A stretch of DNA of 64,000 bases, from positions 35,063 to 99,062 of the forward strand of contig JAGGAB010000026.1 in the NCBI GenBank assembly GCA_017889705.1, written 5' to 3'. This stretch comes from Bacillota bacterium (lineage in GTDB: Bacteria > Bacillota > Negativicutes > Sporomusales > Sporomusaceae). The notes below the pieces were generated by a model. It ran no database searches. It saw only the letters and a program-made list of their open reading frames with translations, and had not been told where the DNA came from. Below, piece after piece: positions 34,753 to 42,711 of the stretch (within the stretch, counting starts at the first letter, position 1; the number at the start of each line of letters is the position of its first letter). The position numbers were made by a program, and so were the translations under genes.

Positions 34753-35178
34753 ATGGATTTTAAATTAGATAATTCACTTGGGTTTATTTTAAATAAAGTG
34801 AATACAAAACTAAAAAATGAACTACTTCAACAGTTAAAAGAAAATGATCTAACTCCAGAGCAATGGGGTATATTAAACTGTTTATGGGAGAAAGAAGGTA
34901 TTACTCCCAAAGAGTTGTCAGATATGACCTTTAAAGATAAACCCAATACCAATCGTATTCTGGAAAAATTAATAGTAAAAGGATTAGTTGTTCGAAAGTC
35001 TCATCCGGTGGATAAGAGAGCTTTTCAAATATTTTTGACTGATGACGGATGGGCATTGCGTGAACAATTAATTCCCAAAGTTAAGCAACTATTAGATAAA
35101 GCAACAATAGGAATAGAATCATATAAAGTTACAGAAATGAAGATAATTCTAAATCAAATTTACGATAACATCACCTAA
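34753..35178 (+). CDS. MarR family transcriptional regulator
   Basis: A 141-residue winged-helix regulator: N-terminal dimerisation helix, LTPEQWGILNCLWEKEGITP (about residues 33-52), recognition helix KPNTNRILEKLIVKGLVVRK and wing VDKRAFQIFLT. It lies between two identical dyads, one in its own promoter and one before the DUF169 gene, so it probably represses itself and that gene. The RBS is GGAGAG. Confidence 0.92.
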   Translation: MDFKLDNSLGFILNKVNTKLKNELLQQLKENDLTPEQWGILNCLWEKEGITPKELSDMTFKDKPNTNRILEKLIVKGLVVRKSHPVDKRAFQIFLTDDGWALREQLIPKVKQLLDKATIGIESYKVTEMKIILNQIYDNIT

Positions 35179-35195
35179 GTATTTTTTTAGCATTG

Positions 35196-35213
35196 TAGTT
35201 GTCGTGACAACTA
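35196..35213. promoter_or_regulatory. Second MarR operator, upstream of the DUF169 gene
   Basis: TAGTTGT-CGTG-ACAACTA has the same arms and 4-bp spacer length as the operator at 34721-34738 and lies 62 bp before the DUF169 start. No clear -35/-10 pair was identified beside it. Confidence 0.8.
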
Positions 35214-35274
35214 TATGCAAATTGAAATGGTTTCAAAATAGTATCAAATATAAAATGAAAGTGAGGTAGAGAGC

Positions 35275-36012
35275 ATGGAGAGTCGTTTGGTTAAAGAATT
35301 GAGCTTGCGTTACGAACCGGTAGCTATTTTGCTTAGTAATGAAAAACCGGAGGGGGCACTTCAGGGGAAAGAAGGGCAGTGGAGCTGTGCAATTCCGCTA
35401 TTTATAGCGGCGGCAAAAGGGAAAACATCAGTTTTTGAACGTAAAACCACAGGTTGTCTTGGGGGTAAAGTAGGATTAGGCTTTGGCCAGTATCCAAATT
35501 ATCCAGGTGGGATTGAATATTTTTTGTCAGTGGGTAAAGACGGTTTATTTGAAGGCGAAGGATATAAAAAAGATCCTGAGCTAGGAGCCGAGTTTGTTGA
35601 GTGTTTGCCAATAACAGATATTCCCTATCAATACGTCATTTTTAAACCGTTATCACAGCTGGATATTACTAAGGAAGTACCTGAGTTAATCGTGTTTTAT
35701 GTTAATAATGATCAGTTATCAGCACTCACCGTACTTGCAAACTATTATCGACCAGGAAACGAAAATGTCATGATACCGTTTGGTTCAGGGTGTCAGTCTA
35801 TTTTTCTTATTCCCTATGCCGAAGCACAGAAGGAAAATCCCAGAGCGGTCGTGGGTTTGACAGATATTACAGTGCGCCCCATGGTCGAACATGATATGCT
35901 GTCATTTTCTGTTCCATATAAAATGTTTCGGGATTTGGAAGAACATGTGGAGGGAAGCTTCTTAAAGAAACACGCATGGCACAAAGTAGTGGCGCGAATG
36001 GAAAAAAATTAA
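35275..36012 (+). CDS. DUF169 family protein
   Basis: A 245-residue DUF169 protein: RYEPVAILLSNEKPEGA at the N-terminus, CAIPLFIAAAKGKTSVF, TTGCLGGKVGLGFGQYP (about residue 60) and FGSGCQSIFLIPYAEA (about 180). Conserved Cys residues in these blocks could bind metal or a thiol. The biochemical role is unknown. The adjacent MarR gene and shared operator make it the likely regulated target. The RBS is GAGGTAGAGAG, loosely placed. Confidence 0.88.
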   Translation: MESRLVKELSLRYEPVAILLSNEKPEGALQGKEGQWSCAIPLFIAAAKGKTSVFERKTTGCLGGKVGLGFGQYPNYPGGIEYFLSVGKDGLFEGEGYKKDPELGAEFVECLPITDIPYQYVIFKPLSQLDITKEVPELIVFYVNNDQLSALTVLANYYRPGNENVMIPFGSGCQSIFLIPYAEAQKENPRAVVGLTDITVRPMVEHDMLSFSVPYKMFRDLEEHVEGSFLKKHAWHKVVARMEKN

Positions 36013-36114
36013 TAAGGTATTATAGGCAGCAGTAGGGATGCTTCTCTGTCTTGAAACTAAAGCAAACAAGAGAATCGCCCTGCTGTTTCTTTATGTGCGA
36101 TTATGGATTACACA

Positions 36115-36224
36115 TAATCGGCGTCACCGCGATTTGGTCTGAATAAGGTGTCGACAATCCCAGCCCCTTGACCTATATATTTTTAAAGGTTTTTATGACT
36201 GTAAGAAGAAAATAGCAATATATA
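36115..36224 (+). repeat. Dispersed intergenic repeat, copy A
   Basis: Two modules are present. Module 1 (36115-36156, containing GCGATTTGGTCTGAATAAGG) recurs at 56775-56818. Module 2 (36184-36224, containing AAAGGTTTTTAT and AAGAAGAAAATAGC) recurs at 62550-62590, and its first part at 56841-56852. Module 2 lies shortly before a gene in all three cases, which suggests a promoter or shared leader. Confidence 0.6.
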
Positions 36225-36261
36225 TAGTAGTAACGGAATTTGTTAAGGGGAGTTTGATGGA

Positions 36262-37185
36262 ATGAGAAGATTTTTGCGAAAGTTCAATTGGGGAGCTGCT
36301 TTAGTATGGGGATTGTTGTTTGTGGCGGTGAACAGTTCGGTTGCTTTTGCCGTTGAAGAGCTGCCAACGGAAAAGGCATATTTGAACGATGTATATAAAA
36401 ATATGATGGATGTAAACAGCTTTCATTATGACGCAGACATCAAAGCTGAAACTCCTAAGGGAGACATGCAATTTGTAATCAACGGGGAAGGCCGGGAAAA
36501 CCCGCTGATCCTCAAGAACGATATAAACATTTGCTATCGTGACGAACTGAATAAAGAAGACACAATGGTGCTAAAACAATATATAGAACAAAACCAAGAC
36601 AAACTGGTGATGTATTTGTTGAGTAACAAAACCTGGATAAAAGAGGTTTTGCCGATCAGTTCTTCCTTGAATAAACAACTTTCGGCAGACGAAAAAGTCG
36701 CTGCTCGAATGAATATGTTACAGATGATGAAATCGGTGGAATTGAAAAAGGAAACACCATCTTACAAATATATGGAAATAACTTTGGATACAATAGAACT
36801 AAGTGATGCTATAGAGGCAGCTGTCAAAGAGAATTATGCGCAGGATAAGGATATGCTGAGAGGGGTTGCGGTAGCGCGGCTTGGGCTATTGGCTGCTGGC
36901 GACATAAAATATATTGTTAAAGTTGATAAAGTGACTAAGATGGTAAAAGAAATAGATATGGATTTAACAGAACCGATTCAAAAAGCGGCAAAATTGTTCT
37001 TGAATATAGCTAATCCCAAGGATAGAACTGCAATCGAAGATTTTTTGACAAAATCAACATTGAATATGCAAGTAACGTATTCAAAATATAATCAAGTAGA
37101 TCCTATAGAGATTCCTCAAGATGTGAGAGATAATGCCAAGGAAGTCAAACCTGCAGGTAAGGCAGTTCCTAAAAAAAGTGAATAG
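36262..37185 (+). CDS. Secreted protein, LolA-like/DUF6612-like
   Basis: A 307-residue exported protein. The signal peptide covers residues 1-30 and ends in VAFA. The mature part begins with DVYKNMMDVNSFHYDADIKA and is predicted as curved beta-sheet with helices, as in LolA-type or DUF6612 lipoprotein-like domains. There is no Cys for lipidation. The end is Lys/Pro-rich. The assignment is weak. GGGGAG precedes the ATG. It shares an upstream repeat element with the secreted protein at 62623. Confidence 0.6.
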   Translation: MRRFLRKFNWGAALVWGLLFVAVNSSVAFAVEELPTEKAYLNDVYKNMMDVNSFHYDADIKAETPKGDMQFVINGEGRENPLILKNDINICYRDELNKEDTMVLKQYIEQNQDKLVMYLLSNKTWIKEVLPISSSLNKQLSADEKVAARMNMLQMMKSVELKKETPSYKYMEITLDTIELSDAIEAAVKENYAQDKDMLRGVAVARLGLLAAGDIKYIVKVDKVTKMVKEIDMDLTEPIQKAAKLFLNIANPKDRTAIEDFLTKSTLNMQVTYSKYNQVDPIEIPQDVRDNAKEVKPAGKAVPKKSE

Positions 37186-37267
37186 ATATGGATAAGTATT
37201 TGGTGTTATAAAGCAAACCGTTTGTGGATTAATTGTTGAGAACGCATCATTAGTGATGGAAAAAAGT

Positions 37268-37317
37268 AGAATCCCTGCCCCCCCAATTATAATTTGGCAG
37301 GGATTCTATGTTTTTTT
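37268..37317 (+). terminator. Rho-independent terminator
   Basis: AGAATCCCTGCC and GGCAGGGATTCT form a 12-bp stem followed by TTTTTTT. It ends the secreted-protein transcript. Confidence 0.9.
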
Positions 37318-37687
37318 GAATTTTTTATTTAGCCTAGCCGGTAAGACTGAATCGGCGGAACAGCCATGGAAAAGTTTGGCACAGGCGAACAGCTGAAAGG
37401 GAACTTTCACAATAACCGTCCCCGCGAGTCTTCCTGACAGGTACTGCAGCACGAATCTGTTGGAAATACTTCCCACGGTTTCCCTCAACTGGCGCTTGCT
37501 ACGTAGGGGTGGCTCAATTCGCCGCGTGAAGGCGGCTCAGTCTGCTCCGTTTTGCTGGCGCGATTGAGGCGAAATATTTAGTAATCAGAGTAAATGTAAA
37601 TTTTGTGGATGCCATTAGAGCAGGTCCTTTTTGACATAACAATTCTATAAATAAGAACTGGCTCTGTGACAATATAAAAGTAAGTTA
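37318..37687. other. GC-richer gene-free region, possible repeat
   Basis: This 370-bp stretch is clearly more GC-rich than its flanks. It holds an inverted pair (GGCTCAATTCGCC near 37510 and GGCGCGATTGAGGCG near 37558). A 60-codon minus-strand frame (37306-37488) has no RBS. It may be a MITE-like repeat, a decayed gene or a structured RNA. No known RNA family was recognised. Confidence 0.35.
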
Positions 37688-38497
37688 TTATTTGGATTGC
37701 CGATGTATTTCTGGTATGTATGTCTCGTAAATACGGTTCAGCATATCTACATAGGTTATCTGAGGGGCGAATGCAATGTCTTCATTTGTCCTTTTGTCGG
37801 TGATAAGCAAAGCAGTTTCTGTAGCTACAATTGCTCCACTCAGGCAAGCAGCGCCAGCATTGGTGGAAATATAGTGGCATTTGCCGGACATAAAGTCAAT
37901 TAATACTTGGCTGCGGTGTGTTTCCAGCAATTTGTCATACGGTACACAGTGGGGTGTACGCGCAACAGGATCAGCTGGAACGCAATAAAATTCTTCCATG
38001 GTCATGCCTTGTGGGTCAAATATGACCATAAAAGTACCAAAGTCAGGGATTGGAGCGGAAATATTTCTGATTCCCAATTTCCTTGCTAGTTGGGCAAACA
38101 TAACTTTATAGTCGAGACCGCAGTAATCAATGGCATCAATTACAATGTCACTACCTTGCATAAATTCAGCAAGCCCTTCCTCGGTTGAGGGGGATTGTTC
38201 ATAGACAGTAAGTTTTAAAAATGGATTGATTTCCTTTAACATTTCTGCAGTAGCGGCTGCTTTATTACGGCCGATATTAGCGGCCATAGCAGCAAATTGG
38301 CGATTCATATCAGGTTCATCAAACACTCCAGGATCCATAATAGCCAGCTCGCCAATGCCCAAACGTGCCAAAGTAGCGGCTTGAATACCGCCCACTCCAC
38401 CTACTCCGGCAACTGCGACTTTGGCATTGCGTAATTTTTCTTGTTGCTGGGGCGTAAATAAACCGATATTTCGTTGATAAACTTGAGTGTAATCCAT
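37688..38497 (-). CDS. ThiF/MoeB/HesA-type E1-like adenylyltransferase
   Basis: A 269-residue E1-like enzyme. The nucleotide motif is VAVAGVGGVGGIQAATLARL (about residue 31), followed by DPGVFDEPDMNRQF with the Asp and Arg that bind ATP, then NIGRNKAAA and DIVIDAIDYCGLDYK. A Cys pair (CVPADPVARTPHCVP) lies near 190. The enzyme should adenylate a carboxylate, such as a peptide or protein C-terminus. ATG 38497 follows AAAGGAGG; the upstream TTG 38527 lies within the preceding gene's stop. It is the second gene after the acyltransferase-cNBD fusion. Confidence 0.88.
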   Translation of the reverse strand: MDYTQVYQRNIGLFTPQQQEKLRNAKVAVAGVGGVGGIQAATLARLGIGELAIMDPGVFDEPDMNRQFAAMAANIGRNKAAATAEMLKEINPFLKLTVYEQSPSTEEGLAEFMQGSDIVIDAIDYCGLDYKVMFAQLARKLGIRNISAPIPDFGTFMVIFDPQGMTMEEFYCVPADPVARTPHCVPYDKLLETHRSQVLIDFMSGKCHYISTNAGAACLSGAIVATETALLITDKRTNEDIAFAPQITYVDMLNRIYETYIPEIHRQSK

Positions 38498-38523
38498 ATT
38501 GCTCACATCCTCCTTTATAATAA

Positions 38524-39669
38524 TCAAAGTTTTAATGACGAACTTGTCCGGGATTTAAGGCTGCCTGTTGCCGCTAAGTTTTGTAAAATCTTACGGGAAA
38601 TATCAGGGTAAGTATAACTGAATTTCTTAAAATATTGGAAAGATAAAACAAGGATTTCTACATCGGTGCTTGCAAAAATATTTGATGTATGCTTAGTACG
38701 ATTAACTAAACCGACTTCGCCAAAAGACTGTCCTGGTAATATGTATTTACCATCCGAAGTTTCCAGTCTGCCGGTAAGTAAAATATTTAGTTCATTACCG
38801 GAATCGCCGCAGGTTATTATCGGTTCGCCGGTGTGACATTTGAGAATTGCGCCGCAACTGTGGACGAATTTTTTGGCCGCCGATTCAGGAATTCCGTGGA
38901 GCATCGGAATTGCCTTATGGGGAGAATATTGAAGATATTTGTGCAGGTAAGCCCAATAAACATCTTCCGTAACCGCGCGGTTGCTGATTACTTTTGCAGC
39001 TTCAGGAAATTCCCGGTAAAACCATTTGCGGGTTTGATCGTTTGGTGCGGTTCTGTTATAAGCCACATTAAGCATGGGGGAGTTTACAGTCTGCAAGTAT
39101 GCGATATCGTCTATTAGTAAGACAAGTGGTACTTGCAGGCCGTAATCTGGGTCGGCCCAATTGCGTGTGTAGCGTCGGTAGCCGTAGCGTTCATGAAAGG
39201 GGAGCAAATAAGAATTGCAATTACCGAAGCTAAAATGAACGTGGTTATCACAATAAAGTTTGTAACTTATTTCTTCCAGCAAATGGTGTGTTCCAGAGCG
39301 ACGATAGTTTGAAGATATAATGCCTTTTGAATTATATGCATAGAGTTGATTGCCGTTACAACTATTAAAGTTCTGAAACCTGTCCAATGAAAAATTACGC
39401 ACTATATATGGAGGGAAGTCTTGAAGATATCCAATATTCACTCTCAAAGTACCGATCAAATTTGTTTCTGTCTTAACCTGTAACAGTATTCCTCCTTCAT
39501 CTAATTCATCACATAACATTCCTTTACGATGGTCAATGGATGCGAGCCGATGGCCAATTTCTCTTGCGTAAATGTGGTAACGAAAGCGGAAAATTTCCTT
39601 TTTTTCTTGCGGTGTTGTCGCAATTCCGATGGTAATGGATTTGTCAGATAAGCTAACTACGTTTGCCAT
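38524..39669 (-). CDS. Acyltransferase (LuxI/FeeM-like GNAT) fused to a cyclic-nucleotide-binding domain
   Basis: A 381-residue two-domain protein. The N-terminal half has the autoinducer-synthase/N-acyl amino acid synthase look: IFRFRYHIYAREIGHR (about residue 26), GILLQVKTETNLIGTLRVNI, RRSGTHHLLEEISYKLYC and FHERYGYRRY. The C-terminal 110 residues form a cNMP-binding fold (HTGEPIITCGDSGNELNILL, SFGEVGLVNRTKHTSNIFAS). So its acyl transfer may be gated by a nucleotide. It starts with AAAGGAG and is followed 26 bp later by an E1-like enzyme, which suggests a joint biosynthetic step. Confidence 0.8.
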   Translation of the reverse strand: MANVVSLSDKSITIGIATTPQEKKEIFRFRYHIYAREIGHRLASIDHRKGMLCDELDEGGILLQVKTETNLIGTLRVNIGYLQDFPPYIVRNFSLDRFQNFNSCNGNQLYAYNSKGIISSNYRRSGTHHLLEEISYKLYCDNHVHFSFGNCNSYLLPFHERYGYRRYTRNWADPDYGLQVPLVLLIDDIAYLQTVNSPMLNVAYNRTAPNDQTRKWFYREFPEAAKVISNRAVTEDVYWAYLHKYLQYSPHKAIPMLHGIPESAAKKFVHSCGAILKCHTGEPIITCGDSGNELNILLTGRLETSDGKYILPGQSFGEVGLVNRTKHTSNIFASTDVEILVLSFQYFKKFSYTYPDISRKILQNLAATGSLKSRTSSSLKL

Positions 39670-39982
39670 ATTTTTTTCGCTCCTTTTTTCGGTTTTTTTG
39701 TAGCGGACGATCGAGCAGAGGTATTACGTTTTCATCGCCAATCACCTCCTTTGATTGAAATTTAAGGAAATAAATTGCATTACCTATGTGTTTTAAAAAA
39801 AAATGTCCCTTTTTGTAAATAAAAACCCTTTATTCAAACACATCATTTGAATAAAGGGTCTTTAATTTCAAAAATTTGGTAAGCTATTACTCAGTTCGAG
39901 TAATTATTACAATGGGAAGTAGTAAAATAATGTTGTTACATTTTTGAACCGATCAATAATATTTGAAATAAGGTGAAATTTT
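39670..39982. promoter_or_regulatory. Divergent leader region with hairpin, mini-ORF and dyad
   Basis: A perfect 14-bp hairpin (39825-39838 with 39846-39859) is followed by a T-run on the - strand. It therefore acts as a terminator in the 5' leader of the acyltransferase operon. Downstream on the - strand a perfect AAAGGAGG at about 39744-39751 precedes ATG-AAA-ACG-TAA, a three-codon ORF (39731-39742 region). A dyad ATTACT-CAGTTCG-AGTAAT is at 39886-39904. No -35/-10 pair was assigned with confidence. Confidence 0.55.
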
Positions 39983-41662
39983 GTGAATCACGCGAGCTTG
40001 GCAATATTATTCGCGGTAGCCGGAATGTTTTGTATGATTCTAGTCTACAGCTATCTTTACGTCTTGTACCGTGAACGCTACATGGGGATTTGGATCATAA
40101 CCTGGGTCGCCTTTTCCGTGCGGCTGGTCCTATTTGACTCTGGGATATTTGATTGGAAACAATCGTTGACCGGATTTATAATCTTTCAAATAGTGTATAA
40201 CAGCACAATCCTATTGTTTCTGTGGGGCCAGTATCTTTTTGTCGGCAGACCGTTTAACCGTTGGTGGGTGTACGGCGCCGCCGCCGTGACCGTAGTCAGC
40301 ATTACCGCCGCTTTCCTGGATTTGCCGTTTTCATTTAAACATGCTTTTCCCGCCATGTTCGCCGGCATAATCTTGGTTACAATTGGTCGTTCTTTTATAC
40401 ATGATTTAAAAATAAAGGGTATCGGCAACCGCATTACCGGCTATGCATTTATCCTCTGGGGCCTGCTTACCGCCAGCTCCCTTTATACCCTCGGTTTAGG
40501 ATTGACCTGGATACCTTCCGTGAATTACGCCATTGGCGGAATATTACGGCTCATTATTGCCTCCGGTACGTTAATTGTGTATTTTGAAAAAAACCGCGCC
40601 GATTTGCTTGAGCGGGAAGCTTACTTTCGGCTGTTAACGGAAGGTGCAGTAGACATCATCTACCGTTACCGGCTTTTACCTGAACCTAAAATGGAGTATA
40701 TCAGTCCGTCCGTACTTCCCATCACCGGCTATTGTGCCGGTGAATATTATGACGATGCCGGCTTGCTGCGTAACTTGATTCATCCTGATGATCTGCCTGC
40801 GTATGAGGCTTTTATTAACGCCACGGGAGAATATAGTTCTTTGCCTCTTGCGCTGCGTTTAATACGTAAAGATAACTATATAATATGGCTTGAGAATAAG
40901 TGTGTTCCCCACTATGACGAAAAAGGAAATTTGCTTTACCTTGACGGCATTATCCGGGATGTCACCGCCCGTAAAGAACTGGACCGCCTTGCCACCCGTG
41001 TTGACAAGCTGAATATGGCGGGAGCGATGGCTGCCAGTGTCGCCCATGAAATACGCAACCCTTTAACAACGGTTTGCGGCTATTTGCAAATAATGGCTCG
41101 TGAGGCTGAGTTACATAAGTATGAAAATCGTTTGTTTTTAATGTTGGAAGAACTGAACCGTGCTAATACCATTATCAGCGAATACCTCTTTTTAGCCAAA
41201 GATAAGCGGGTTGAACTGAAAACACACTGTTTAAATACATTAATACAAAAAATATCCCCTTTAATTGAGGCTGACGCCGCCGCTTGTAATGTTGTTGTAA
41301 GTCTTAAATTACAAGAATTACCCACGCTTGCTCTGGATGAAAATGAAATCCGCCAACTGATACTGAATTTAGTACGTAACGGTTTGGAGGCCATGCCAAG
41401 GGGCGGCACACTTGTTATTGGGACAAGTTTTGAAAAAAAAGAAGTTGTCTTGTGGGTGCAAGATCAGGGGACTGGTATGCCGGATGATATTCTGCAAAAC
41501 CTGGGAACACCATTTTTAACGACGAAGGATACTGGCACGGGATTGGGCTTACCAATTTGCTACCGCATTGCCACCAGACACCATGCCACCATTAATGTAA
41601 AAACCGGAAATCAAGGAACGACTTTCTTGGTTTACTTTAGTCTATCGCCTTTTGTCGCCTGA
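39983..41662 (+). CDS. Membrane-bound PAS sensor histidine kinase
   Basis: A 559-residue kinase. The first 200 residues hold about seven TM segments and form a membrane sensor. A PAS domain follows (residues 215-335; YRYRLLPEPKMEYISPSVLP, then IRDVTARKELDRL). The HisKA box is SVAHEIRNPLTTVCGYLQIM (about 353), and the HATPase boxes are LVRNGLEAMP, VQDQGTGMP and GTGLGLPICYRIA. It has no response regulator beside it. The GTG follows AAGGTG. Its 3' end (from 41618) is duplicated at 47750. Confidence 0.9.
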   Translation: MNHASLAILFAVAGMFCMILVYSYLYVLYRERYMGIWIITWVAFSVRLVLFDSGIFDWKQSLTGFIIFQIVYNSTILLFLWGQYLFVGRPFNRWWVYGAAAVTVVSITAAFLDLPFSFKHAFPAMFAGIILVTIGRSFIHDLKIKGIGNRITGYAFILWGLLTASSLYTLGLGLTWIPSVNYAIGGILRLIIASGTLIVYFEKNRADLLEREAYFRLLTEGAVDIIYRYRLLPEPKMEYISPSVLPITGYCAGEYYDDAGLLRNLIHPDDLPAYEAFINATGEYSSLPLALRLIRKDNYIIWLENKCVPHYDEKGNLLYLDGIIRDVTARKELDRLATRVDKLNMAGAMAASVAHEIRNPLTTVCGYLQIMAREAELHKYENRLFLMLEELNRANTIISEYLFLAKDKRVELKTHCLNTLIQKISPLIEADAAACNVVVSLKLQELPTLALDENEIRQLILNLVRNGLEAMPRGGTLVIGTSFEKKEVVLWVQDQGTGMPDDILQNLGTPFLTTKDTGTGLGLPICYRIATRHHATINVKTGNQGTTFLVYFSLSPFVA

Positions 41663-41690
41663 CGTTCACTCTCCCCGTTGAGTGTTTTTT
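41618..41690 (+). repeat. 73-bp direct repeat, left copy (3' end of the kinase gene)
   Basis: This segment, which codes for the last 14 residues of the kinase and the following hairpin, recurs at 47750-47822 in the same orientation with about 7 differences in 73 bp. The two copies enclose the whole fructose PTS operon. Confidence 0.85.
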
Positions 41691-41725
41691 AGGGAGAATG
41701 TGGGTACTAGATGATGTAAAAACAG

Positions 41726-41768
41726 ATAATCCGCAAGCCTCCGGGCTTGTGGATTATTTGTTTTTTTT
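41726..41768 (+). terminator. Rho-independent terminator
   Basis: ATAATCCGCAAGCC (41726-41739) pairs with GGCTTGTGGATTAT (41744-41757) with one G-U or mismatch, followed by a long T-run. It insulates the kinase gene from the fructose operon. Confidence 0.85.
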
Positions 41769-41819
41769 GTAAGGGGCAGACTAAGAAAAATTATCCTTAA
41801 TGCGGTATAAATTTGTATA

Positions 41820-41891
41820 TTGACAGTTGAGAATAGTCAGATTATAATCACATATAAGAGTAAATAATCATAAATGATCACAAGTAATCAT
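41820..41891 (+). promoter_or_regulatory. Consensus promoter and FruR operator of the fructose operon
   Basis: TTGACA (41820-41825) and TATAAT (41843-41848) are separated by 17 bp, a full consensus promoter. TAATCA occurs at 41845, 41865 and 41885, exactly 20 bp apart, starting inside the -10 box. Direct repeats at about two helical turns suit a DeoR-family repressor, here the product of the first gene. Confidence 0.8.
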
Positions 41892-41933
41892 GAAACACTC
41901 ATGCGGTTATTTTGGGCATGTGGGGGTGCAATA

Positions 41934-42704
41934 ATGTTATATGAAGAAGAACGCAAACTGAAGATCGTTGAATACCTGCAAGAGCATTTACGGGCTTCCG
42001 TACAAGAACTTGGTAAGGTTTTTCATGTTTCGGAATCAACAATTCGCCGGGACTTGCAAGAACTGGAAGATGCGAAATTATTAAAAAGGACACATGGCGG
42101 GGCCGTATGTCTGGAGAATGTCAATTTTGAACCGACTTTTGTCGAGAAAGAAGATAAGTTTCGCAGCGAAAAGGAACGAATTGCCCAAAAGGCGGCTGAG
42201 TTTATTCAGGATGGTGATACCCTGGTAATTGATTCTGGGACGACAACGGCTTATCTGGCTAAAGAACTGAAGAATTTTTCCAACATAAAGGTTGTGACGA
42301 ATTCGCTGATTTTAGCCCAGGAACTGCGGGGCCTTGACGGAATCGAGGTTATTATGACCGGGGGAACATTGCGGCAAAATACGCTGGCGATGGTCGGGCC
42401 GATTACGGAACAATCGCTCAGCATGCTGCGGGTAGATAAGGCTTTTATCGCAACAAACGGGCTGGATGTACAAGCAGGCCTGACAACCCCAAATCTTGTG
42501 GAAGCATCAACAAAAGCCAAGATGATTGATATTGCCAAACAGGTTATTTTACTAACCGATCATACCAAAATAGGTAAGGTAGCTTTTGCCAGATTTGCCG
42601 AGATAGCAAGAATTGATACATGCATTGTGGATGACAAAATCTCACAAGCTGCAGTCAGTGAAATGGAAGAGTTAGGAGTCAGGGTTTGTGTAGTAACCCC
42701 ATAG
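41934..42704 (+). CDS. fruR: DeoR family regulator of the fructose operon
   Basis: A 256-residue DeoR regulator. The HTH is ERKLKIVEYLQEHLRASVQE and VFHVSESTIRRDLQELEDAK (residues 5-50), followed by the sensor domain with VIDSGTTTAYLAKEL, MTGGTLRQNTLAMVGP and DKAFIATNGLD, as in sugar-phosphate-sensing DeoR proteins. The frame opens at 41874, but ATG 41934 starts at the family N-terminus and follows GGGGGT. It heads the operon, probably represses it, and is released by fructose 1-phosphate. Confidence 0.9.
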   Translation: MLYEEERKLKIVEYLQEHLRASVQELGKVFHVSESTIRRDLQELEDAKLLKRTHGGAVCLENVNFEPTFVEKEDKFRSEKERIAQKAAEFIQDGDTLVIDSGTTTAYLAKELKNFSNIKVVTNSLILAQELRGLDGIEVIMTGGTLRQNTLAMVGPITEQSLSMLRVDKAFIATNGLDVQAGLTTPNLVEASTKAKMIDIAKQVILLTDHTKIGKVAFARFAEIARIDTCIVDDKISQAAVSEMEELGVRVCVVTP

Positions 42705-42711
42705 GAGGAGA

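Noticed and set aside
37306..37488. 60-codon minus-strand ORF in the GC-rich gap
   Set aside because: No Shine-Dalgarno and it overlaps the terminator of the neighbouring gene; kept only as a possible decayed sequence.
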